Positions 32,760 to 41,841 of a stretch of DNA of 41,841 bases are shown here, one piece after another. The position numbers were made by a program, and so were the translations under genes. Every line of letters starts with the position of its first letter. The first letter of the stretch is position 1. Origin of the DNA: Methylocystis sp. (GTDB lineage Bacteria; Pseudomonadota; Alphaproteobacteria; Rhizobiales; Beijerinckiaceae); the NCBI GenBank assembly GCA_024506175.1, contig JAMBEQ010000069.1, forward strand, positions 1 to 41,841, in the 5' to 3' direction. The notes beneath the pieces were generated by a model, which worked only from the letters and a program-made list of their open reading frames with translations, was not told the DNA's origin and ran no database searches.

Positions 32760-35351
32760 TCAATCGCTGCCGAACCACCTGAAGAAGGCGGTCTTCGCTA
32801 GATGCGCAAGGATGGCATAGCCAAAGAGAAAAATGCCGATCGCCGGCCAGTACGACCAGGGCAGCGGCGTGAAGCCGAAGATCGGCGCCAGTGACGAGTA
32901 TGGGAGAAACGCCCCGATCGAGCAGACGACGAAGGTCATCATCAGCAGCGCATTGCTCGCGCGGCTCTCGAGAAAGGGCACCTTGCGCGTGCGGATGATG
33001 TGGATGATGAGCGTCTGGGTGAAGAGCGACTCGACGAACCAGCCGGTCTGAAAAAGCTCCGGCTTGTTCCAGGCTCCGAATACGAAGAGCATCAAAATAA
33101 AGGTGGCGTAATCGAATATCGAGCTGACCGGGCCGAGAAACAGCATGAATTTGGCAATGCCTTGAATGTCCCATTTTCGAGGCTGAGACAAAAATTCTTC
33201 GTCGACGTTATCGGTCGGAATTGCGGTTTGAGAAAAATCATAGAGCAGGCTGTTGGTGAGGATCTGGATCGGCGTCATCGGAAGGAAGGGCAGAAAGACG
33301 CTCGCGCCCAGCACGCTGAACATGTTCCCGAAATTGGAGCTTGCGCCCATAAGGACATATTTCAAAATATTGGCGAAGACTTTTCGCCCCTCGACAACCC
33401 CTTCATTCAGCACGGAAAGGTCTTTCTCGAGCAGAATGATGTCGGCCGACTCGCGGGCGATGTCGACCGCTGTATCGACGGAGATGCCGACGTCTCCGGC
33501 TTTCAGCGCCGGCCCGTCATTGATGCCGTCGCCGAGATAGCCGACGACGTGCCCATTCTTGCGAAGCGCGGCGACCACTCTCGCCTTTTGAGGCGGCGAC
33601 AATTTGGCGAAGACCGTGATGTCGGAGACGCAAGAAGCAAGCGCCGCCTCGTCCATGGTTTCGATCTCGGCTCCGAGCGCGAGACGTTCGACTTCCAGCC
33701 CCACATCGCGACACACCTTCCGCGTCACGATGTCGTTGTCGCCGGTCAGGATTTTAACCGAGACGCCGGCCTTGCGCAGATCCGCGATCGCCTGTGCGGC
33801 GCTGTCCTTGGGCGGGTCGAGAAAAGCAATATAGCCGAGAAGCGTCAGGTCCTTTTCGTCAGACGGCGCGAAGACGTTCTGCTCGGGCGACGCAAGCTTG
33901 TAGGCGACGGCAATGACACGGAAGCCGTCGGCGTTGAGTGCGGCGGTTTGATGCTTTGCCGCGTCGAGGTGCGATGGATCGAGCGCGCCGCTCGCGCCCG
34001 CGGCTTCGTATCGGGTCGCGACGCCGAAAATTTCCTCGACGGCGCCTTTGCAGATCAAGAACCGCGCGCCGTCGTCGCGTTCGACGACGACGGAAAGGCG
34101 GCGCCGCTCGAAATCGAAGGGGATCTCGTCGATCTTCTTGTAGCGGCGCCCCGGCATTGGGCGTTCCCCGCCTTCGTCATGCTGCAGCACGGCGACATCG
34201 AGCAAATTGCGCAAGCCGGACTGAAAATGACTATTGAGACGAGCGAACTCCAGAACCCGGTCAGAATCCTCGCCAAAAATATCGAGGTGACGCTTGAGAA
34301 TGATTCGATCTTGCGTGAGCGTACCGGTCTTGTCCGTGCAAAGCACGTCCATTGCGCCGAAGTTCTGGATGGCGTCGAGGCGCTTGACGATCACCTTCTC
34401 CCGCGAAATGGCGATGGCGCCCTTTGCCAGATTGACCGTCACGATCATCGGCAGCATTTCGGGCGTCAACCCTACGGCGACAGAAATGGCGAAGAGAAAG
34501 GCGCTGAGCCAGTCCCCCTTGAAATAGCCGTTGATGAGAAAGACGAGCGGAGCCATCACAGCCATGAAGCTGATCATAAGCCAAGTAAACTTCCTCACGC
34601 TCTCGTCGAAGGCCGTGCTTTGGTCTGCTTCGGATATCTTTCCCGCGATCGCCCCGAACTGGGTCCGCCCGCCGGTAATGATAACGACCGCCTCGCCATA
34701 TCCGCTCACGACATTCGCGCCCATGAAGGCGAGATTGGCCGCCTCGAGAGGCTCTCCAGCAGCGAACGGGTGGGCAAATTTCTCAACGGGCATGGACTCG
34801 CCGGTGAGCGTCGACTGATTGACGAAAAGATCCTTCGTTTCGATCAGCCGCACATCGGCGGGGATCATGTCGCCCGCCGTCAAACGCACAATATCGCCGG
34901 GAACAAGGGCTTCGAGAGACGTCTCCACGAAAGGATCGTCGCCGGCGCCGGGTCGCCGCGCCGATGCGTTGGTGCGCACCATCGCGCGAAGCCGCGCAGC
35001 GGCGGCATTAGACCGGTGCTCCTGCACGAAAGCCAGGAGCACGCTGAGCGCCACGATCGCGGCGATGACCATGGCCGCGCGCTGATCGCTCAGGGCCCAG
35101 GTGGCCGCGGCCAGCGTGAGCATCAAACCGTTGAGTGGATTGAAGACGTGCCGCCCCAGTTCGTGCAGAATGCCGCCGCCCGTCTCCTGCGCGACCTGGT
35201 TCGGCCCGAAAATTTTCAGCCGGCGCGCCGCCTCGGCGTCAGGGAGCCCCTCGCGCGAGGAGCTTAGCACCAGAAGCAGCGTTTCCACCTCGCCTGCCGA
35301 AGCTTTCAGGAGCGTCGCGCGCGAGGATTCTTTGCGGCCGTTGAAATCCAT
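32760..35351 (-). CDS. mgtA: Magnesium-transporting P-type ATPase (MgtA/MgtB type)
   Basis: An 863-residue P3B-type ATPase of the inner membrane that imports Mg2+ with ATP. Order of motifs: actuator TGES (183-186), membrane motif LTPEMLP (295-301), phosphorylation site DKTGTLTQD with Asp340, nucleotide-domain KGAVEEIF, and the hinge GDGINDGPALKAGDVGISVD. The C-terminal helices include MTPIQILTNSLLYDFSQTAIPTD, typical of MgtA. ATG 35351 gives the usual length; the open frame continues upstream with Arg/Cys-rich sequence unlike the family. The 261-base gap before the gene contains a CCTGCA/TGCAGG hairpin (35385-35399), but I see no recognisable Mg2+ riboswitch. Confidence 0.93.
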   Translation of the reverse strand: MDFNGRKESSRATLLKASAGEVETLLLVLSSSREGLPDAEAARRLKIFGPNQVAQETGGGILHELGRHVFNPLNGLMLTLAAATWALSDQRAAMVIAAIVALSVLLAFVQEHRSNAAAARLRAMVRTNASARRPGAGDDPFVETSLEALVPGDIVRLTAGDMIPADVRLIETKDLFVNQSTLTGESMPVEKFAHPFAAGEPLEAANLAFMGANVVSGYGEAVVIITGGRTQFGAIAGKISEADQSTAFDESVRKFTWLMISFMAVMAPLVFLINGYFKGDWLSAFLFAISVAVGLTPEMLPMIVTVNLAKGAIAISREKVIVKRLDAIQNFGAMDVLCTDKTGTLTQDRIILKRHLDIFGEDSDRVLEFARLNSHFQSGLRNLLDVAVLQHDEGGERPMPGRRYKKIDEIPFDFERRRLSVVVERDDGARFLICKGAVEEIFGVATRYEAAGASGALDPSHLDAAKHQTAALNADGFRVIAVAYKLASPEQNVFAPSDEKDLTLLGYIAFLDPPKDSAAQAIADLRKAGVSVKILTGDNDIVTRKVCRDVGLEVERLALGAEIETMDEAALASCVSDITVFAKLSPPQKARVVAALRKNGHVVGYLGDGINDGPALKAGDVGISVDTAVDIARESADIILLEKDLSVLNEGVVEGRKVFANILKYVLMGASSNFGNMFSVLGASVFLPFLPMTPIQILTNSLLYDFSQTAIPTDNVDEEFLSQPRKWDIQGIAKFMLFLGPVSSIFDYATFILMLFVFGAWNKPELFQTGWFVESLFTQTLIIHIIRTRKVPFLESRASNALLMMTFVVCSIGAFLPYSSLAPIFGFTPLPWSYWPAIGIFLFGYAILAHLAKTAFFRWFGSD

Positions 35352-35612
35352 GGCGGGTTGTTCCGCGTTGCTTGCCCAGCGGTACCTGCACGCTGCAGGC
35401 TTCCATGTAAAGCCCAGCTGCTGGCGTCGGCGCGCGCAAAGATGCGGCTTGGCTTGCAGGACTTCGGGGCGGGCAAACGAGCAGATCGGGAGACGATCGG
35501 GCCCCACGCCATGTGCGCTCCCCGCATGGGGGATTTGGCGGCTGCCCGGCTTTTATCTCGCGCGCTGCCCCTCTCGGGAGCTCCGATGAGGCGCAGTCCG
35601 TGAGCGAATGCG

Positions 35613-36515
35613 CTAAAATGGCAAATTGAACACCCGCGACGGCTCGAGCGCGCCCTCGACTACCTCGCCGAACGCGACCGGCACGCCGCCGCAAGCGGCA
35701 TATATGACACCCTCATGCGGCGCATCGCGCCCGCGCAGGATCACCGAGCCGCCGCGCCGCAGCCGCGCTGCGGTGTCTCTGTCGACGACGACGCAAGGGA
35801 GCTCCGAGAGTCCGGCTTCGACCGAGAGCATGGCGTCGGCGGCCATTCCCTGCGATTCGATCTCGTCCAGCGTATAGGAGTCCTCCTCGTAGAAGGGTCC
35901 GACGCGCGTGCGCCGCAGCGCAGTGACGTGGCCGTAGCAGCCCATCAGCCGCCCGAGATCGCGGGCAATGGCGCGCACATAGGCGCCCTTGCCGCACTCC
36001 ATGAAGAAGACGGCCTCTTCCGGCGAAAATGCTTGGATCGTCAGCGAATGAATGGTTACCGCGCGGGCTTTGAGCTCCACTTGCTCGCCTCCGCGCGCGA
36101 GATCATAGGCGCGCTCGCCGCCGATCTTGATCGCCGAGAATTGCGGCGGCGTCTGCAGGATATCGCCGAGAAACTGCGGAACGAGCTTCTCGACCTCATC
36201 GCGGTCGGGCCTCTTCTCGCTGGTGCGCGTAATCTCGCCGTCAGAATCATCGGTGTTGGTCTCGGCGCCCCAGCGCACGGTGAAACGGTAGGCCTTCTCG
36301 CCATCCTGAACGAAAGGCACGGTCTTGGTCCCTTCGCCGAACGCCACGGGGAGAATGCCGGAGGCCAACGGGTCGAGCGTGCCGGCGTGGCCGGCCTTTT
36401 GGGCGTTGTAAATGCGCTTCAAGCGCGAGACAGCCTGTGTGGAGGTCATGCCCACAGGCTTGTCGAGCACCACCCAGCCGTCGACGACGGCGCGATTGGA
36501 TCTTTTTTGACTCAT
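35613..36515 (-). CDS. truB: tRNA pseudouridine(55) synthase TruB
   Basis: A 300-residue enzyme that makes pseudouridine 55 in the T-loop of tRNAs. Asp48 in GHAGTLDPLASG is the catalytic aspartate; VVLDKPVGMTST at the N-terminus and KGAYVRAIARDLG further on are family signatures. It lies 8 bases after rbfA in the standard nusA-infB-rbfA-truB order. rpsO and pnp, which usually follow, are not here; a magnesium ATPase gene on the same strand comes next. Confidence 0.97.
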   Translation of the reverse strand: MSQKRSNRAVVDGWVVLDKPVGMTSTQAVSRLKRIYNAQKAGHAGTLDPLASGILPVAFGEGTKTVPFVQDGEKAYRFTVRWGAETNTDDSDGEITRTSEKRPDRDEVEKLVPQFLGDILQTPPQFSAIKIGGERAYDLARGGEQVELKARAVTIHSLTIQAFSPEEAVFFMECGKGAYVRAIARDLGRLMGCYGHVTALRRTRVGPFYEEDSYTLDEIESQGMAADAMLSVEAGLSELPCVVVDRDTAARLRRGGSVILRGRDAPHEGVIYAACGGVPVAFGEVVEGALEPSRVFNLPF

Positions 36516-36523
36516 GCTCTTCT

Positions 36524-36943
36524 TCAGGCGTCTTGCGCGTCTTCGTCAGGCGCTTCGAGGTCGCGCTTGACGCGCTCGGAATTGAGGATCGCGTCGATGC
36601 GCGACACGTTGTCGAAACTGTCGTCGATTCGGAAACGTATATCCGGCGCGAACTTCAAATTCAGCTCATGGGCGATCTCGCCGCGCAGGAATTTCTTGTG
36701 GCGATCGAGCGCCGAGATGACCTCCGTCTCGTCTTTGCCGCCAAGCGGCATGACATAGACCGTCGCGAGCTTGAGGTCTGGGCTCATCTTCACGCGCGAG
36801 ACCGTGACGACATGCTTTTCGAGCACAGGATCGTTGATGCCGCCTCGCGCGAGCATCCGCGCCATGGCGTGGCGCACGAGCTCGGCGACGCGCAACATGC
36901 GCTGCGAGGGCGCAGCGCCAGCGGAATGATGGGATCGGGACAT
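36524..36943 (-). CDS. rbfA: 30S ribosome-binding factor RbfA
   Basis: A 139-residue cold-shock and 16S maturation factor with one KH-type fold. Conserved parts are [39 protein letters not shown] and [27 protein letters not shown] 36943 is preferred because the in-frame extension to 37042 runs into the palindromic repeat element and codes for unrelated sequence. The ribosome site is weak. It lies between truB and infB, but separated from infB by 256 bases holding that repeat. Confidence 0.95.
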   Translation of the reverse strand: MSRSHHSAGAAPSQRMLRVAELVRHAMARMLARGGINDPVLEKHVVTVSRVKMSPDLKLATVYVMPLGGKDETEVISALDRHKKFLRGEIAHELNLKFAPDIRFRIDDSFDNVSRIDAILNSERVKRDLEAPDEDAQDA

Positions 36944-36976
36944 GTCTGGTTTCTTAACTCGATATCGGCCCGCAAA

Positions 36977-37165
36977 GTCATTGCGAGCGAAGCGAAGCGA
37001 TCCAGAAATCTGCTGCCGCGCTTTCCGCTCGCATGGAATCATGCGAGCGACAAGAAATCGCGCAAATCAGAAATCTTGAGCGCATTCTTATTCGCAAAAG
37101 TTTGTCAACTTTTGCGGAATGCGCTCAAGGCTCTGGATCGCTTCGTCGCTTTGCTCCTCGCAACG
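36977..37165. repeat. Palindromic intergenic repeat element between infB and rbfA
   Basis: The outer arms are imperfect inverted copies: GTCATTGCGAGCGAAGCG...GATCCAG (36977-37005) and CTGGATCGCTTCG...CTCCTCGCAA (37133-37162). Inside are CGCTCGCAT/ATGCGAGCG (37026-37034 and 37041-37049) and a 23-base-pair stem: CTTGAGCGCATTC (37075-37087) with GAATGCGCTCAAG (37117-37129), and CGCAAAAGTT (37093-37102) with AACTTTTGCG (37107-37116), with a TTATT bulge and a 4-base loop. The outer arms look like the dispersed TTGCGAGGAGCGAAGCGAC-type repeats common in alphaproteobacteria. In the transcript it would fold into a large structure between infB and rbfA. Confidence 0.8.
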
Positions 37166-37199
37166 GCGGAAGGACGTAGGCGTTCTCGGGGCGGCGTTG

Positions 37200-39846
<2,647 letters not shown>

Positions 39847-39854
<8 letters not shown>

Positions 39855-40596
39855 CCAGCTTCCGATCCTCGGCCGCTTCCGACCCGCTTATTTCCACACT
39901 CTCGTCCGGCCGCCCGCCAGCGTCCGGCATTTCATCCCGCATCGTCTGCGCCGCGAGGGACGCGCCGTCCAGCGTCGCGCCCCTATACGCCGCCAACCGG
40001 CGGCATCGCGAAACAAAGCTCGTGCACGGTCCACCATGGGCGACCGCTGCATGTATCACATTTGTACGACCTAAAGCCAAATCCAATTGCGTCGAGGTAA
40101 ATAAGCCGATGATGGGCGGAGCGCCATCGTTTTCCTGCTTGCTTTCGCCCGCCGCCCGCCGCGCGCTTTGACGCAGCTTGCGCTTTCCGTCGGCGCCGCC
40201 GTCGCTCGCCTCGATAAGGAGGCCCACATCCCGCCTCGCAAGAAGATCCGCGACCTTATTGAAGCCAGCCGTCACCGCGCCCGCCTTGTTGGCGATCGCC
40301 AGCATCTGCAGGCAGTCCGCTTCGAGCAGCCGATCGACGTCCTCTGCGAGCTGGGGCGGGGTTTCAACCTGCTCTTTCAGGCTGCGCGCGAACATGCGCT
40401 TCTTCGCCGCTTCGGCGACGAGAGGCGCGCGCGCGCCGACCCACACCCCACGCCCAGGCAACCGCGCGCGAATGTCCGGCGCGATGACCCCATCGGGCCC
40501 GCGCACGAAGCGGATCATCGCCTCCGGCGGCTCGCGCCGCCTCGTGACGATGCAGGTCCGCTCGGACTCGCGCTCTTCCTTCCTCGCCAAGGCCAT
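39847..40596 (-). CDS. YlxR/DUF448 and L7Ae-like RNA-binding protein
   Basis: A 249-residue protein with an N-terminal YlxR (DUF448) domain ([29 protein letters not shown]) and a second L7Ae-like domain ([52 protein letters not shown]). Gram-positives have the YlxR part alone; the two-domain form is usual in alphaproteobacteria. It may bind RNA or RNase P-type partners (family data are limited). ATG 40596 has AAGGA five bases upstream; GTG 40599 is the alternative. A Glu/Asp-rich tail follows residue ~220. It lies between nusA and infB as expected. Confidence 0.92.
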
Positions 40597-40604
40597 CACT
40601 GTCC

Positions 40605-41841
40605 TTATTCGCCCTCCGCCGGGGCCGCCTCTTCAGCTTCGACCTCTTGCGCGGGCTCTTCGATCCAGCCGACGCGCACGCGCGCGGCCATGATCATCGC
40701 CTCGGCCTCTTCGCGCGACAGTTCGATGCCCTCGAGGAAGCCTTCGTGCTTCTTGGTCTCGCCGTCCTTCTTCTCGGTCCATCCGACAAGATCGTCAGGC
40801 ACGCAGCCGGCGAAATCCTCTGTCGTCTTGATGTCGTTCTCGCCAAGCTTGACCATCATCGCCGTGGTCATGCCGTCGATCTCGCGCAATTCGTCGGAGA
40901 CGCCCAATTCCTTGCGGCGGTTCTCGTTCTCCTGCTCCACGCGCTCGAGATAATTGCGTGCGCGAGTCTGAATCTCGTTCGCCGTCTCCTCGTCGAAGCC
41001 TTCGATCGAGGCGAGCTCGGGAAGTTCGACGAAAGCCAGCTCCTCGACCGAGCGAAAGCCCTCGGAGGCAAGCAAGCGGCCCACGACCTCGTCGACGTCG
41101 ATCGCCGACATGAAGACCCGGGTGCGCTCCTCGAATTCCCTCTGGCGGCGCTCCGACTCTTCGGCTTCGGTCATGATGTCGATGTCCCAGCCAGTGAGCT
41201 GGGAAGCGAGACGCACGTTCTGACCGCGGCGACCGATCGCCAGAGACAATTGGTCATCGGGGACGACGACTTCAATGCGCGATGAGTCTTCATCGAGGAC
41301 GACCTTCACCACTTCCGCCGGCTGCAGCGCATTGACGATGAAGGTCGCGGCGTCGGCTGACCAGGGGATAATGTCGATGCGCTCGCCCTGCAGCTCCTGC
41401 ACTACCGCCTGCACGCGCGAGCCGCGCATGCCGACGCAGGCGCCCACCGGATCGATCGACGAATCACGCGACACCACGGCGATCTTGGCGCGCGAGCCCG
41501 GATCGCGGGCGACCGACTTCACCTCGATCACCCCGTCGTAGATTTCCGGCACTTCCTGCTTGAAGAGCTTCGCCATGAATTGCGGATGCGTGCGCGACAG
41601 GAAAATCTGCGGGCCGCGCTGCTCGCGCCGGACGTCGTAGACATAGGCGCGGACGCGATCGCCAGGCCGGAACATTTCGCGCGGGATCATCTCGTCGCGG
41701 CGAATGATGCCTTCGCCCCGCCCGAGATCGACGATCACATTGCCATATTCGACGCGCTTGACGATCCCGTTGACGATGTCGCCGATGCGGTCCTTGAACT
41801 CTTCATATTGCCGGTCGCGTTCGGCCTCGCGCACCTTCTGG
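40605..41841 (-). CDS. nusA: Transcription termination/antitermination factor NusA (partial, N-terminus missing)
   Basis: About 410 residues are visible; the start lies beyond the right edge of the window. Order: end of the N-terminal RNA-polymerase-binding domain (YEEFKDRIGDIVNG), S1 domain (VKRVEYGNVIVDLGRGEGII), KH1 (ACVGMRGSRVQAV) and KH2 (LAIGRRGQNVRLAS), then helix-hairpin-helix repeats (EELAFVELPELASIEGFDEE and a second one around GMTTAMMVKLGENDIKTTEDFAG). The tail is acidic (EVEAEEAAPAEGE). NusA modulates pausing, termination and rRNA antitermination. It is the upstream gene of the ylxR-infB-rbfA-truB operon, 8 bases before the ylxR-like gene. Confidence 0.96.
   Translation of the reverse strand, partial: QKVREAERDRQYEEFKDRIGDIVNGIVKRVEYGNVIVDLGRGEGIIRRDEMIPREMFRPGDRVRAYVYDVRREQRGPQIFLSRTHPQFMAKLFKQEVPEIYDGVIEVKSVARDPGSRAKIAVVSRDSSIDPVGACVGMRGSRVQAVVQELQGERIDIIPWSADAATFIVNALQPAEVVKVVLDEDSSRIEVVVPDDQLSLAIGRRGQNVRLASQLTGWDIDIMTEAEESERRQREFEERTRVFMSAIDVDEVVGRLLASEGFRSVEELAFVELPELASIEGFDEETANEIQTRARNYLERVEQENENRRKELGVSDELREIDGMTTAMMVKLGENDIKTTEDFAGCVPDDLVGWTEKKDGETKKHEGFLEGIELSREEAEAMIMAARVRVGWIEEPAQEVEAEEAAPAEGE

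Noticed and set aside
33000-35267. A 755-codon open frame on the + strand across the magnesium ATPase gene
   Set aside because: It is antisense to a clearly conserved P-type ATPase; the encoded sequence has no recognisable domain and is a high-GC codon-position shadow.
35352-35612. Mg2+-sensing riboswitch upstream of mgtA
   Set aside because: Only a short CCTGCA/TGCAGG hairpin is visible; no M-box-like conserved elements or proline-rich leader peptide could be made out.

Overview
The window is gene-dense, high-GC bacterial chromosome. It most likely comes from a hopanoid-producing alphaproteobacterium of the order Hyphomicrobiales (Rhizobiales), possibly a methylotroph or methanotroph of the Methylocystaceae/Beijerinckiaceae type. 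This is inference from four things: the nusA-ylxR-infB-rbfA-truB block with a long DUF448/L7Ae-type YlxR protein, an HpnI-like glycosyltransferase, a methanethiol-oxidase (mtoX) cluster with SCO and MauG partners, and overall codon use. No phage, IS element, CRISPR array, rRNA or tRNA gene was found.

Layout. 1-2581 (+): 3' end of mtoX, a SCO/SenC copper chaperone, a MauG-like di-heme protein and a nitroreductase, tightly coupled. 2586-3851 (-): HpnI-like glycosyltransferase. 3852-4415: gene-free stretch with hairpins. 4416-6152 (+): AI-2E-family membrane protein and an unknown protein. 6352-8199 (-): YkoP-like protein and a GT2 glycosyltransferase. 8395-20474 (+): a large respiratory block with SCO, caa3-type cytochrome oxidase subunits II-I-III-IV (subunit I of the A2 class), then Alternative Complex III actABCDEF and a small membrane protein of unknown function. 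This should form a quinol-to-oxygen chain in which ACIII passes electrons to the caa3 oxidase. 20479-21492 (-): a second AI-2E-family protein. 21731-23021 (+): Crp/Fnr-type regulator and a small secreted His/Lys-rich protein.

23336-27629 (+) is an operon of five overlapping genes: a holin-like DUF1469 protein, a DUF3618-like protein, an internally duplicated membrane protein of unknown family, a gluconate-2-dehydrogenase subunit-3-like small subunit and a GMC flavoprotein with a three-cysteine motif like that binding the [3Fe-4S] cluster of FAD glucose dehydrogenase. Neither dehydrogenase subunit has an export signal and no cytochrome c subunit is present, so this looks like a non-canonical, cytoplasm-facing membrane dehydrogenase. 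Convergent to it (27633-29837, -) are an FMN 2-hydroxyacid dehydrogenase and an SMP-30-type lactonase, which together suggest sugar to lactone to aldonate to keto-acid oxidation.

30470-32601 (+) holds three tandem paralogous membrane proteins, each built from three repeated two-helix hairpins; I do not recognise the family. A terminator-like hairpin follows. 32760-35351 (-) is an MgtA-type magnesium P-type ATPase. 35613-41841 (-) is truB, rbfA, infB, ylxR and nusA (truncated by the window end), with a palindromic intergenic repeat inserted between rbfA and infB.

The strongest candidates for undescribed biology are the five-gene GMC dehydrogenase operon with its duplicated histidine-containing membrane protein, and the tandem triplet of hairpin-repeat membrane proteins.
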